Shown: positions 17,556-26,412, counted from the stretch's first letter. The stretch is DNA of 38,265 nucleotides from Clostridiales bacterium (GCA_012519565.1 JAAYPX010000146.1:1-38265); one strand, 5' to 3'. Numbers and translations are program-made. Notes: generated from the sequence alone by a model not told the origin.

Positions 17556-18971
17556 ATGGATTTAAGTACTAATGAATTTGAGGCGGCAAAACAACTTCAG
17601 TTTATAAATAAATTAAAAGCCCAATTTGAGATGGATTATGAAAAAACAGGTGTAAGAAAAACTTATCACATAGAAACCTTTGGATGTCAGATGAATGCTA
17701 GAGACTCTGAGAAAATATCTGGTATATTAAAACAGATAGGTTATGAGGAAACAGATTCAGAAGAAGCAGATTTTATTATTTTTAATACCTGTACAGTTAG
17801 GGAGAATGCTAATAATAAGGTTTATGGTAGACTGGGCAATTTGGGAAAACTAAAGAAGAATAAGCCGGATATGATAATTGCCTTATGTGGATGCATGATG
17901 CAAGAGCCTACAGTTGTAGAAAAGATAAAGCAAAGTTATAGCTTTGTAGATATTATCTTTGGTACCCATAATATATTTAAACTGGCAGAGTTATTAAATA
18001 CTCGTTTGGAATCAGACCGTTTGGTTATTGATCTATGGAAGGATACAGATATGATTGTTGAGAATCTGCCCAGCGATCGTAAATATCCTTTCAAAGCTGG
18101 CGTAAATATTATGTTTGGCTGCAATAATTTCTGTAGCTATTGTATTGTGCCTTACGTTAGAGGAAGGGAAAGAAGTAGAAATCCTGAAGATATTATCGCA
18201 GAAATAACAGAGCTGGCTAAGGATGGAGTAGTGGAGATAATGCTTCTTGGCCAGAACGTTAATTCCTATGGTAAAAATCTGCCCAATCCTATAACCTTTG
18301 CCCAGCTTTTAACTGAAATTGAGCAGATTAATGGTATTGAGAGAATTCGCTTCATGACATCCCATCCTAAGGATTTATCCGATGAGTTAATTGAGGTTAT
18401 GAGTAAAAGTGAGAAGATATGTGATCATCTCCATCTGCCATTACAATCCGGCAGTAGCCGATTATTAAAGATTATGAATCGTCAATATACTAAGGAAGGG
18501 TATCTAGACCTAGTGGAACGTATACGGGCTAAAATGCCCCATATATCCTTAACAACGGATATTATAGTAGGCTTTCCCGGTGAGACAGAAGAAGATTTTG
18601 AGGAAACCCTGGATGTGGTTAGAAAAGTTAAATTTGATAGTGCATTTACATTCATCTATTCTAGGAGAACAGGTACTCCAGCAGCATCCATGGAGAATCA
18701 GATAGAGGAGTCTGTTGCCAAGGAGAGGTTTGACCGATTATTAAAAGAAGTACAAGCCAATCAGAAGATGGCAGTAACAAAAGAAGAGAAGACTGTACAA
18801 AAGGTACTGGTAGAAGAGATTAATAGACAGGATACAAGCCTTGTGACTGGCAGATTAAGTAATAATATATTGGTTCATTTCAAAGGAGATTCTTCTTTGA
18901 TTGGTAAGATTGTAGATGTATATTTGGATGAAAATAAAGGCTTTTACTATATTGGCACTTTAGTTAAATAA
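17556..18971 (+). CDS. miaB: tRNA-2-methylthio-N6-dimethylallyladenosine synthase
   Basis: Radical-SAM methylthiotransferase of 471 residues that adds the 2-methylthio group to i6A37 of tRNAs reading UNN codons. The N-terminal domain has its three cluster cysteines (FGCQMNARDSEK, NTCTVRENA, CGCMMQEP); the radical-SAM motif is GCNNFCSYCIVPYVRG; LLGQNVNSYG and HLPLQSGS follow, and a C-terminal TRAM domain spans roughly the last 65 residues. The in-frame ATG at 17544 overlaps the ribosome site GGAGG (17546-17550), so ATG 17556 is the start (5 nt). In many Clostridia miaB lies beside mutS; here it is followed by rny, which has its own promoter. Confidence 0.96.
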   Translation: MDLSTNEFEAAKQLQFINKLKAQFEMDYEKTGVRKTYHIETFGCQMNARDSEKISGILKQIGYEETDSEEADFIIFNTCTVRENANNKVYGRLGNLGKLKKNKPDMIIALCGCMMQEPTVVEKIKQSYSFVDIIFGTHNIFKLAELLNTRLESDRLVIDLWKDTDMIVENLPSDRKYPFKAGVNIMFGCNNFCSYCIVPYVRGRERSRNPEDIIAEITELAKDGVVEIMLLGQNVNSYGKNLPNPITFAQLLTEIEQINGIERIRFMTSHPKDLSDELIEVMSKSEKICDHLHLPLQSGSSRLLKIMNRQYTKEGYLDLVERIRAKMPHISLTTDIIVGFPGETEEDFEETLDVVRKVKFDSAFTFIYSRRTGTPAASMENQIEESVAKERFDRLLKEVQANQKMAVTKEEKTVQKVLVEEINRQDTSLVTGRLSNNILVHFKGDSSLIGKIVDVYLDENKGFYYIGTLVK

Positions 18972-19087
18972 ATACTATAAAAAATAATCCAGTGCAATTC
19001 TATAATTTTTAATAATAAAAATATGTATATTTATATAAAAAATACACTAATATTTGGTATAATTGATAAAATATTCGTCCAGTATAC

Positions 19088-19116
19088 TTGACATATAAGT
19101 AAAAAAAGGATAAAAT
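19088..19116 (+). promoter_or_regulatory. SigA-type promoter of rny
   Basis: Consensus TTGACA (19088-19093), a 17-bp spacer and TAAAAT (19111-19116), about 50 nt before the GTG start of rny in an otherwise AT-rich, gene-free stretch. A strong vegetative promoter. Confidence 0.8.
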
Positions 19117-19168
19117 TTATATGTTGTATTATTTTTGTACAATGAAAACTAAATAAGGAGGTGCTCCT

Positions 19169-20725
19169 GTGGATGATACGCTTTTATTAGTGCTAGGTAT
19201 CTTTATAGCCTTGGTGATTGTAGCTGCTCTTACTTGGAAATTCGCGATTACTTATCGTATTAAAGTATATGAAGCTAAGATAGGTAGTGCGGAAGAAAAA
19301 GCAAGAGAAATTATAGATGAAGCTTTAAAAACCGCTGAAACTAAGAAAAGAGAAGCCTTATTAGAAGCTAAAGAAGAGGCTTTAAAAGCTAAAAATGAAT
19401 TTGAGCGGGAAACTAAGGAACGAAGAGCTGAACTACAGCGTTATGAAAAAAGAGTTTTGAGCAAGGAAGAAAACTTGGACCGCAAAACTGAAGCGCTGGA
19501 AAAAAAGGAAGCTAAACTCGCTACTAAGGAAAATGAACTAGAAAAGCTAAGGCAAGAGACTGAAGAATTCTATGAAAAACAATTGCAGGAGTTAGAAAAG
19601 ATTTCTGGACTTACCTCCGAACAAGCTAAGGAATATCTATTAAAGACTGTTGCAGATGAAGTAAAACATGAAACCGCAATAATGATCAAAGAAATGGAAA
19701 ATAGGGCTAAGGAAGAAGCTGATAAGAAAGCAAAGGATCTGGTAGTTACAGCTATTCAAAGATGTGCTGCAGATCATGTTGCAGAAGCAACGATTTCCGT
19801 TGTTCAGCTTCCGAATGACGAAATGAAAGGAAGAATCATTGGTAGAGAAGGTCGTAACATCAGAACCTTAGAAACTCTAACAGGTGTAGATTTAATTATC
19901 GATGATACTCCAGAAGCAGTAATTTTGTCTGCCTTTGATCCGATTAGAAGAGAAATTGCTAGGATTGCATTGGAAAAACTTATAGTTGATGGAAGAATTC
20001 ATCCTGCCAGAATTGAAGAAATGGTTGAGAAAGCTCAAAAAGAAGTTGAAACCATGATAAGAGAAGCTGGCGAGGCAGCTACCCTTGAGGTTGGTGTTCA
20101 TGGTATACATCCTGAACTTGTGAAACTCTTGGGTAAGATGAAATTTAGGACAAGTTATGGTCAAAATGCTTTGAAACATTCCATTGAAGTATCAATTCTA
20201 TCTGGTTTATTGGCCGGAGAAATTGGGGTTGATGTAAGGCTTGCAAAACGTGCCGGATTATTACATGATATTGGAAAGTCAGTTGATCATGAGATGGAAG
20301 GTACCCATGTCCAGATCGGTGTAGACCTCTGTAGAAAATACAAAGAATCAGCTGTTGTTATTAATGCAGTGGAAGCCCATCACGGAGATGTTGAATTCCA
20401 ATCGCTAATCGCATGTATTGTACAAGCGGCTGATACTATTTCAGCAGCAAGACCTGGCGCAAGACGTGAGACATTAGAGACATATACCAACAGACTAAAA
20501 CAACTGGAAGATATCACCAATAGCTTTAAGGGGGTAGATAAATCATATGCAATACAAGCAGGAAGGGAAGTACGAGTTATGGTAATCCCTGAGCAAGTTA
20601 CTGATAATGATATGGTATTACTTGCCCGTGATTTATCTAAGAGAATAGAAAGTGAATTAGAGTATCCAGGCCAGATTAAGGTTAATGTAATAAGAGAATC
20701 AAGAATTACCGAATATGCAAAATAA
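19169..20725 (+). CDS. rny: Ribonuclease Y
   Basis: Membrane-anchored endoribonuclease of 518 residues that starts bulk mRNA decay in Firmicutes. In order: N-terminal membrane segment (about residues 4-24), a long charged coiled coil (about 30-205, with many EAK/KE repeats), a KH domain ([15 protein letters not shown]) and an HD domain with [12 protein letters not shown] and the later EAHHGDVE. All residues expected of an active enzyme are there. The start is GTG 19169 with AAGGAGGTG 7 nt upstream; no ATG fits. A strong terminator follows. It is transcribed from its own consensus promoter. Confidence 0.97.
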   Translation: MDDTLLLVLGIFIALVIVAALTWKFAITYRIKVYEAKIGSAEEKAREIIDEALKTAETKKREALLEAKEEALKAKNEFERETKERRAELQRYEKRVLSKEENLDRKTEALEKKEAKLATKENELEKLRQETEEFYEKQLQELEKISGLTSEQAKEYLLKTVADEVKHETAIMIKEMENRAKEEADKKAKDLVVTAIQRCAADHVAEATISVVQLPNDEMKGRIIGREGRNIRTLETLTGVDLIIDDTPEAVILSAFDPIRREIARIALEKLIVDGRIHPARIEEMVEKAQKEVETMIREAGEAATLEVGVHGIHPELVKLLGKMKFRTSYGQNALKHSIEVSILSGLLAGEIGVDVRLAKRAGLLHDIGKSVDHEMEGTHVQIGVDLCRKYKESAVVINAVEAHHGDVEFQSLIACIVQAADTISAARPGARRETLETYTNRLKQLEDITNSFKGVDKSYAIQAGREVRVMVIPEQVTDNDMVLLARDLSKRIESELEYPGQIKVNVIRESRITEYAK

Positions 20726-20810
20726 TATTCGATATAGCATTCTTGAACATATGTTATAAAATAGCTTGAGAACTACTAATGCATATGTTTTAATAAAGAA
20801 AGAAAAATAT

Positions 20811-20858
20811 AGATAGCCAAAAACATTAGTATACCATTTGTTTTTGGCTATCTTTTTT
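20811..20858 (+). terminator. Strong intrinsic terminator after rny
   Basis: Perfect 14-bp stem: AGATAGCCAAAAAC (20811-20824) pairs with GTTTTTGGCTATCT (20840-20853), 15-nt loop, then a run of T to 20858. It ends the rny transcript about 90 nt after the stop codon. Confidence 0.9.
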
Positions 20859-20984
20859 GTTTTATTGAAGGCTATTTGAGTGATAAAGACTCATTGATAC
20901 TTGTGCAAAATGCACAACGATTCCCTGCTAGGCGGACAAATGAAAGTCATACACAATATATTTTGCTAATTTTATTATTTAATG
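20859..20984. other. Gene-free stretch with possible folded element
   Basis: Together with the rny terminator and the aminotransferase promoter this makes the 355-base gap between genes. Bases 20888-20948 can fold into a three-way arrangement: GACT/AGTC (20888-20891 with 20945-20948) and CATT/AATG (20892-20895 with 20939-20942) close it; TTGTGCA/TGCACAA (20901-20907 with 20911-20917, AAA loop) and a short CCT/AGG hairpin lie inside. No known RNA family was recognised, and the promoter nearest the next gene lies downstream of it, so it may be a DNA site, a small RNA or chance. Confidence 0.3.
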
Positions 20985-21013
20985 TTGCAAATTGGTATTT
21001 CTTAATATACAAT
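20985..21013 (+). promoter_or_regulatory. SigA-type promoter of the aminotransferase gene
   Basis: TTGCAA (20985-20990), 17-bp spacer, TACAAT (21008-21013), about 68 nt before the ATG. One mismatch to consensus in each hexamer apart from the final A of the -35. Confidence 0.6.
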
Positions 21014-21080
21014 AGAAAAGAAATTTTAAATTCTTAAGAAACAGAGAAATCAGAAAAATTAGTTAAGGACGGTGTAAAAA

Positions 21081-22277
21081 ATGGCATTATCATTATCTAT
21101 AAAAGCTCAAGCTGTAAAACCATCTTCTACATTAGCAATTACAGCTAAGGCCAAGGAATTAAAGGATAAAGGTATTGATGTGGTAGGATTTGGTGCTGGT
21201 GAACCAGATTTTAATACCCCTGATAATATCTGCGAAGCAGCGGTAGATGCAATCCATGGAGGCTTTACCAAATATACACCTGCTTCTGGAACAGTAGAAT
21301 TAAAGAAAGCAATATCAGAGAAATTTTTAAAGTTCAACGGACTAAAGTATGACCCTGATCAAATTGTTATTAGTAATGGTGGAAAGCACTCTCTAACCAA
21401 TGTATTTACTGCTATTCTTAATCCAGGGGACGAGGTTATTATTCCTACTCCATATTGGCTTAGCTATCCAGAGATAGTTAAACTAGCTGATGGTGTACCG
21501 GTTTTTATAAGAGCTGAAAAAGATCAGAATTATAAAGTCACAGCACAGCAGATAGATGAAGCTTGCACTGACAAGACTAAAGCTCTTATTCTAAATTCCC
21601 CTAACAATCCTACTGGTATGATTTACACCAGAGAAGAGTTAGAAGCAATTGCTGAAGTTGTAGTTAAGAGAGACATTTATGTGGTATCCGATGAGATCTA
21701 TGAGCATTTAGTATATGAAGGTGAAGCCATCAGTATAGCTTCCTTAAATGATGAGATTTATAAACGTACTATAACCTGTAGTGGTTTATCAAAAAGTTAT
21801 TCCATGACTGGCTGGAGGATAGGTTATACTGGTTCATCAAAAGAAATTGCAAAATTAATGAGTAGTGTACAAAGCCATCAGACTTCTAACCCTAACTCTA
21901 TTGCCCAAAAAGCCGCCCTGGAAGCCTTGGTAGGTCCTCAGAACTTTGTTAATAGTATGAATGAGGAATTTAATACAAGAAGAAATTACATGTATGACAG
22001 ACTTAGCAAAATGAAATGGATTTCTGCCTTAAAACCCCAAGGAGCATTCTACTTATTTATTGACATAAGCCAGGCTTTAGAGAAGGAATATAAGGGCAAT
22101 AAAATAGGAGATGTTAATGAGTTGGCCAGAATTTTGATTGAAGAATTTAAGGTAGCTGTAATTCCCTGCCAGGATTTTGGTTGCCCAGATCATATAAGAC
22201 TATCTTATGCAATTTCCTTAGAGCAGATTGAAAAAGGTTTGGATAGAATAGAATCCTTCTTAAATAAATTAGTATAA
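21081..22277 (+). CDS. Aspartate-type aminotransferase, class I/II
   Basis: PLP-dependent fold-type I aminotransferase of 398 residues, subgroup I-gamma aspartate aminotransferase (AspB/AspC-like), exchanging amino groups between aspartate and 2-oxoglutarate. Motifs in order: GAGEPDFNTPDNI near residue 37, NSPNNPTG (PLP-binding Asn), VVSDEIYEHL, and SKSYSMTGWRIGY, whose lysine-bearing SKS holds the cofactor; HIRLSYA near the end carries the carboxylate-binding arginine. Relatives also accept other acceptors, so exact specificity is open. It stands alone between a promoter and a hairpin terminator. Confidence 0.9.
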   Translation: MALSLSIKAQAVKPSSTLAITAKAKELKDKGIDVVGFGAGEPDFNTPDNICEAAVDAIHGGFTKYTPASGTVELKKAISEKFLKFNGLKYDPDQIVISNGGKHSLTNVFTAILNPGDEVIIPTPYWLSYPEIVKLADGVPVFIRAEKDQNYKVTAQQIDEACTDKTKALILNSPNNPTGMIYTREELEAIAEVVVKRDIYVVSDEIYEHLVYEGEAISIASLNDEIYKRTITCSGLSKSYSMTGWRIGYTGSSKEIAKLMSSVQSHQTSNPNSIAQKAALEALVGPQNFVNSMNEEFNTRRNYMYDRLSKMKWISALKPQGAFYLFIDISQALEKEYKGNKIGDVNELARILIEEFKVAVIPCQDFGCPDHIRLSYAISLEQIEKGLDRIESFLNKLV

Positions 22278-22281
22278 GATG

Positions 22282-22335
22282 ATATAAGGTAGTATTTAAC
22301 AGCAACTGTTATAATACTACCTTATATTTAATATA
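22282..22335 (+). terminator. Hairpin terminator after the aminotransferase gene
   Basis: ATATAAGGTAGTATT (22282-22296) pairs with AATACTACCTTATAT (22313-22327), and the inner AACAG-CAA-CTGTT adds five more pairs. The following bases are T/A-rich rather than a pure T-run, so efficiency is uncertain. Confidence 0.6.
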
Positions 22336-22366
22336 TAGGAGTAAATAATTTATATTTTAATCTGGA

Positions 22367-22395
22367 GTGAAAAGGAGTAACTAATCTGTTATAAT
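22367..22395 (+). promoter_or_regulatory. Possible promoter of proC
   Basis: A perfect TATAAT (22390-22395) preceded at 17 bp by GTGAAA (22367-22372), about 27 nt before the proC ATG. The -35 match is weak. Confidence 0.4.
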
Positions 22396-22421
22396 AAAAT
22401 AAAAAAGAAAGAAGGCATGTT

Positions 22422-23228
22422 ATGGCATTGTTTGGTTTTATTGGTGCAGGTAATATGGGCTATCCCTTATTAAAGGCGGCAATTGCTACCTTTGGGACTG
22501 AGCAAGTTATTTATACTACTAATTCTATGGAAAGAAACCAATTTCTGATGGAGGATACCGGTATTAAATACACAGATAACAATAAAGCTACGGCTCTGAA
22601 TTGTAAATACCTTGTTTTGGCTGTAAAGCCCCAGGTATACCCTGAAGTATTAGAGGAGATAAAGGATGTCCTAAAGGATAATCAAATTATTATCTCCATT
22701 GCGGCTGGTATAACCATTGATACTATTAAAGAAATGTTAGGCTCCTCTGTTAGGATTGTAAGAGCTATGCCCAATACCCCAGCTTTAGTAGGACAAGGGA
22801 TGACAGGTATTAGTTTCTCTGGGGATACTTTTACCGAGGATGAAAAAATAGATATTGATAAATTTTTTAATTCCTTCGGAAGATATGAGGTATTTGATGA
22901 GACATTAATTGATGCTGTTGTTTGCGCCAGTGGCAGTTCTCCTGCTTATGTTTATATGTTTATAGAAGCTCTGGCAGATAGTGTAGTAAGTTACGGAATG
23001 CCAAGGGATAAAGCTTATACAATGGCAGCCCAGGCTGTATTAGGGGCAGCTGCAATGGTACTTGAGACTAAGGAGCATCCTGGAGCCTTGAAAGATAAAG
23101 TTTGTTCACCAGGGGGCACTACAATAGCAGCGGTTAAGGCACTGGAGGAAAACGGCTTTCGCAATGCCATTATCAAAGCAACCGATGCAAATTATGCTAA
23201 ATCATTGGAGTTAAGTAAATCTAAATAA
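22422..23228 (+). CDS. proC: Pyrroline-5-carboxylate reductase
   Basis: Final step of proline synthesis: NAD(P)H reduction of pyrroline-5-carboxylate. 268 residues. Rossmann motif GFIGAGNMG at the N-terminus, VLAVKPQ after the first domain, RAMPNTPALVGQGM, then the dimerisation domain with ASGSSPAYVYMFIEAL and the family signature SPGGTTIAAVKALEENGFR. Complete. With proB and proA upstream the window encodes the whole glutamate-to-proline pathway in two transcripts. The ATG at 22422 is preceded by AAGAAAGAAGGC and an ATG five bases earlier in another frame. Confidence 0.96.
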   Translation: MALFGFIGAGNMGYPLLKAAIATFGTEQVIYTTNSMERNQFLMEDTGIKYTDNNKATALNCKYLVLAVKPQVYPEVLEEIKDVLKDNQIIISIAAGITIDTIKEMLGSSVRIVRAMPNTPALVGQGMTGISFSGDTFTEDEKIDIDKFFNSFGRYEVFDETLIDAVVCASGSSPAYVYMFIEALADSVVSYGMPRDKAYTMAAQAVLGAAAMVLETKEHPGALKDKVCSPGGTTIAAVKALEENGFRNAIIKATDANYAKSLELSKSK

Positions 23229-23249
23229 ATTGGAAAGGCATGGATTGCT

Positions 23250-23783
23250 ATGGAACATTATAAACGACTTAAAAGAGAACTGGTTCGTAAAGGGGCAGTT
23301 ATAGATTATTATAAAGATACTATAGAGATAAATGGTGAGAAATTAGCCTACTTTGATTTCGTAGGCCATAAAGGTGCTGCAGCTATGATCCCTGTAGATG
23401 CAGATGGAAAAATTATATTAGTTAGGCAATACAGGAACGCTATAGACCAATATACTTTGGAAATACCTGCTGGAGGCCTAAATCCCGGTGAGGAGAGTAA
23501 GATCTGTGCCATGCGGGAATGTGAAGAGGAGACTGGTTATAAACCAGGGGAAACCCATCATTTGATTGATCTATATACAACTGTAGCTTTTAGTAATGAG
23601 AAGATTAGCATTTACTATACTAATGAATTAATAGCCACTAATCAAAATCTGGATGAAGATGAATATGTGACTGTGGAGAGATACTCTATTGATGAGTTAA
23701 CAAGTATGATTTTTGAAGGGAAAATTGTAGATGCTAAAACTATAAGCGGTATTCTGGCTTATAAAAATAAGATGGCTTTATAG
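23250..23783 (+). CDS. Nudix hydrolase, ADP-ribose pyrophosphatase type
   Basis: Nudix hydrolase of 177 residues, NudF-like, expected to split ADP-ribose to AMP and ribose 5-phosphate. The Nudix box begins at GGLNPGEESKICAMREC and continues EEETGYKPG, matching G-x5-E-x7-REUxEExGU with all catalytic glutamates. The flanking VRQYRNAIDQYTLEIPAG is typical of the ADP-ribose subgroup. It lies 21 nt after proC and just before spoIIM; nudF next to spoIIM is also the Bacillus arrangement. The ribosome site is GGAAAGG followed by an ATG at 23240 in another frame (a 7-codon frame ending at 23263), with the true ATG 11 nt after AAAGG. Confidence 0.9.
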   Translation: MEHYKRLKRELVRKGAVIDYYKDTIEINGEKLAYFDFVGHKGAAAMIPVDADGKIILVRQYRNAIDQYTLEIPAGGLNPGEESKICAMRECEEETGYKPGETHHLIDLYTTVAFSNEKISIYYTNELIATNQNLDEDEYVTVERYSIDELTSMIFEGKIVDAKTISGILAYKNKMAL

Positions 23784-23909
23784 GGGACAACCATAATACT
23801 CCAGCAGGCATTTAAGCTTGTTCTATTTTGGCTATTTTATCATATATTAATATATGTAATCTATTAACATGATATTAATGAGATTAAGACGGTCAGAATG
23901 GAGCGTGTT

Positions 23910-24521
23910 ATGAAACGATTAAAATTACATATAAATCAGTTAAATAATGCATATTTAGCCTTATTAATTTTAATTATTGGTTTATTTATAGGAGTATTAT
24001 TTGCAAATATATTCCGAACCTCATATTCCCAGCAGTTATTTTTGTATAAAGAAAGGGTTTTAGTGCAGATTATAGGGGAAGAAATAGATTATTCAGGTCT
24101 TTTTTCTTATATTTTAAGAAAAAATATAAAAGAGTTTTTGGTATTTTGGCTCTTATCTATTACAATTCTAGGTATTCCCTATATAATATATAAGATAGTA
24201 TCCTTTGGATTTCTTACAGGTTTTTTCTTATCAGTATTATCCATGGAGTATGGTACCAAAGGAATACTATTGGTTTTGGCCTATATATTTCCCCATGGGC
24301 TTGTATACCTACCTCTTGCCTTGTTGTGCCTATATAAGGGTTACGACCTTTGTAGTACTGTTTATCGGGAAAGAAGGTACAGTATGGGTAGTATAAAGCC
24401 GATTATCAAACAATATTTAATGATTATATTAATACTATTTATAGCTCTGATTATTGGGAGTTTTTTAGAAGCATATTTGGGTTCTTCTTTGTTAAAGAAA
24501 GCCTTAAGTCATTTTCTATAA
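23910..24521 (+). CDS. spoIIM: Stage II sporulation protein M
   Basis: Membrane protein of 203 residues of the SpoIIM family, part of the DMP (SpoIID-SpoIIM-SpoIIP) peptidoglycan-degrading machine that drives engulfment of the forespore. About five hydrophobic helices; the conserved KNIKEFLVFWLLSITILGIP segment and the PHGLVYLP motif are both present. In spore-formers it is made in the mother cell under SigE; I could not place that promoter firmly in the 114-nt gap upstream. An in-frame ATG at 23898 overlaps the ribosome site GGAG, so ATG 23910 (6 nt spacing) is used. spoIID and spoIIP are not in the window. Confidence 0.9.
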   Translation: MKRLKLHINQLNNAYLALLILIIGLFIGVLFANIFRTSYSQQLFLYKERVLVQIIGEEIDYSGLFSYILRKNIKEFLVFWLLSITILGIPYIIYKIVSFGFLTGFFLSVLSMEYGTKGILLVLAYIFPHGLVYLPLALLCLYKGYDLCSTVYRERRYSMGSIKPIIKQYLMIILILFIALIIGSFLEAYLGSSLLKKALSHFL

Positions 24522-24535
24522 TAACATATTCTATA

Positions 24536-24571
24536 AGAACAAAGCGTTTCGCTTACGAAACGCTTTGTTCT
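24536..24571. terminator. Two-way terminator between spoIIM and aroF
   Basis: Perfect 16-bp stem: AGAACAAAGCGTTTCG (24536-24551) with its complement at 24556-24571, tetraloop CTTA. It lies between convergent genes. T-runs are poor on both sides, but stem strength and position support termination for both. Confidence 0.75.
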
Positions 24572-24596
24572 ACTATTGTCTAATTTAAACCATTCT

Positions 24597-25625
24597 TTAA
24601 ATACTATCAGCAATAGTATATATTAATCTTTCTGATTCTGGCCAACCAAGGCATGGATCAGTAATGGATTTACCATATATACGTTCATTTACTTTCTGTG
24701 AACCGCTTTCAATATAACTTTCTATCATAAAGCCTTTGACTAATTTAGCTATATCAGGTGATATCTTACGGCTATGGAGTACTTCTTTAACAATCCTAGG
24801 CTGCTCATGATATTGCTTATTGGAATTAGCATGGTTTGAATCAATTATGCAAGCTTGATTTTTTAAATCTCTCTCCTTATACATAGTTAAGAGACGAAGT
24901 AAATCCTCGTAGTGATAATTAGGTATAGATTGTCCATGCTTGTTCACTGCGCCCCGTAGAACTGTATGGGTCAGAGGGTTTCCAGTAGTTTCAACTTCCC
25001 ATTGGCGATATAGGAAAGTATGACTGGCTTGGGCAGCAACAACTGAATTTAACATAACGGAAAAGTCTCCGCTGGTTGGATTTTTCATTCCGGCAGGAAT
25101 GTCCATACCACTTATGGTTAGTCGGTGCTGCTGGTCCTCAACAGATCTAGCTCCAACAGCTACATAGGATAAAATATCTTCTACATAAGGCCAGTTTTCT
25201 GGATATAGCATCTCATCGGCAGCGGTCAAGCCTGATTCAGAAATGGCCCTAAGATGCATTTTTCTCATGGCAATAAGCCCTTCTTGTAAATCTGGTTCTT
25301 TTTCAGGATCTGGCTGATGAACTATTCCCTTGTAACCTTCTCCAGTAGTTCTAGGTTTGGTTGTATAGATTCTAGGGATAAGTATTAATTTGTCCTTAAC
25401 CTTTTCCTGAACCTTAGCAAGTCTTGAGATATAGTCGCATACGGCATCTTCATTGTCAGCTGAACAAGGTCCTATAATAACCAATAGCTTATCAGAATCA
25501 CCGGTTATAACATCTTTAATCTGCTGATCTCTTTCCTTCTTAATAAGGATATTATCCTTTGACATAGGATAAGTGGATTTCAACTCTTCCGGTGAGATAA
25601 CTTCTTTAACAAACTTAAAACTCAT
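24597..25625 (-). CDS. DAHP synthase, class I (AroF/G/H type)
   Basis: 3-deoxy-D-arabino-heptulosonate-7-phosphate synthase, joining PEP and erythrose 4-phosphate at the entry of the shikimate pathway. 342 residues, of the E. coli AroFGH (I-alpha) type rather than the shorter I-beta type common in Bacillus. Diagnostic motifs: IIGPCSADNEDAV, IPRIYTTKPRTTGEGYKG, GARSVEDQQHR, and the metal-binding IDSNHANSNKQY near the C-terminus. I-alpha enzymes are feedback-inhibited by an aromatic amino acid; which one cannot be told by eye. It is a single-gene minus-strand unit with a consensus promoter and a leader of about 20-30 nt, leaving no room for a T-box or attenuator. The ribosome site is AAGGGG. 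Confidence 0.94.
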   Translation of the reverse strand: MSFKFVKEVISPEELKSTYPMSKDNILIKKERDQQIKDVITGDSDKLLVIIGPCSADNEDAVCDYISRLAKVQEKVKDKLILIPRIYTTKPRTTGEGYKGIVHQPDPEKEPDLQEGLIAMRKMHLRAISESGLTAADEMLYPENWPYVEDILSYVAVGARSVEDQQHRLTISGMDIPAGMKNPTSGDFSVMLNSVVAAQASHTFLYRQWEVETTGNPLTHTVLRGAVNKHGQSIPNYHYEDLLRLLTMYKERDLKNQACIIDSNHANSNKQYHEQPRIVKEVLHSRKISPDIAKLVKGFMIESYIESGSQKVNERIYGKSITDPCLGWPESERLIYTIADSI

Positions 25626-25653
25626 TATATCAAGCCCCTTTCTGTGTTGGTTA

Positions 25654-25682
25654 ATTGTATCCTTTTTACGAGGTTAAGTCAA
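25654..25682 (-). promoter_or_regulatory. SigA-type promoter of the DAHP synthase gene
   Basis: On the minus strand, TTGACT (25682-25677), 17-bp spacer, TACAAT (25659-25654), about 30 nt before the start codon. The remaining bases up to 25869 are AT-rich and hold nothing else I can support. Confidence 0.75.
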
Positions 25683-25869
25683 TTATATTTATGCACAAAT
25701 TTCCCAGCTGTTAAATTTGATTAATGTATAAATATGAATAATCTGTCCTATTTCCTTAGTAATTCCCCTTATTCTTTAATTTATAAATAATAGTTTTTTA
25801 TTATAGGATTATACATATTATAGTAATAATTATAGGTTTTTTGATATTTGATTAGGGAAAGGTGATATA

Positions 25870-26412
25870 ATGAAACCTAAAATCTTGAAAGTTTTTATCA
25901 TAGTCATAGCCTTACTTTTAATAATAAGGTTACTTCTACATAATAGCTCTATTTTTTATTTAAAAAGGCCATATCTACCATTTTCCCTTCATTTAAATAA
26001 ACAAGATCTTGTCTTAGTGAGGGGAGAAGAGTTCAGATTATTTGTTTATGGAATTAATAAAAGGGTTTCCTTTTCATCGAGCAACTTTAGAGTGGCTGGT
26101 GTTAATATTTTTGGAAAGGTTACTGCCTATCAACCTGGTAAAACATTTATAAAAGCTAAGGTAGATAATAAGATACTTAAATGTCGGGTAAGGGTTATTG
26201 AAATAAACAAGAATCATATAAGTTTAAATGAAGGAGATACTTACCGCCTTAGGGTAAAAGGTATTATGGCTGTTCCAAAATGGGCTAGCAGCAATAAGGA
26301 GATAGCCCAGGTAAGTGGTTTTGGTAAAGTTACTGCAAAAACCAAAGGAAAAACAACCATAACTGCAGAAGTTAAAGGGAAGGTAGTAAAATGTGTTGTT
26401 GAAGTAATATAG
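25870..26412 (+). CDS. Membrane-anchored protein with two Big_2 (Ig-like) domains
   Basis: Protein of 180 residues. One N-terminal hydrophobic segment (about residues 8-24, FIIVIALLLIIRLLL region) probably acts as an uncleaved anchor, placing the rest outside the cell. Two tandem bacterial Ig-like group 2 repeats follow: about residues 46-115 (ending FGKVTAYQPGKTFIKAKV) and 118-180 (SSNKEIAQVSGFGKVTAK, ending KGKVVKCVVEV). Each repeat has the FGKVTA...GKT core typical of Big_2. Such domains usually bind carbohydrate or mediate adhesion, but no catalytic partner domain is fused here. No neighbour explains its role; it precedes dacF by 119 nt. ATG follows GAAAGGTGAT. Confidence 0.8.
   Translation: MKPKILKVFIIVIALLLIIRLLLHNSSIFYLKRPYLPFSLHLNKQDLVLVRGEEFRLFVYGINKRVSFSSSNFRVAGVNIFGKVTAYQPGKTFIKAKVDNKILKCRVRVIEINKNHISLNEGDTYRLRVKGIMAVPKWASSNKEIAQVSGFGKVTAKTKGKTTITAEVKGKVVKCVVEVI

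Noticed and set aside
24205-24396. Second open frame inside spoIIM
   Set aside because: Lies fully within spoIIM in another frame with no ribosome site; spoIIM has clear family motifs.
25683-25869. T-box or attenuator for aromatic amino acid control before the DAHP synthase gene
   Set aside because: The consensus promoter is only about 30 nt from the start codon, leaving no room for a leader structure; no T-box core sequence is present.
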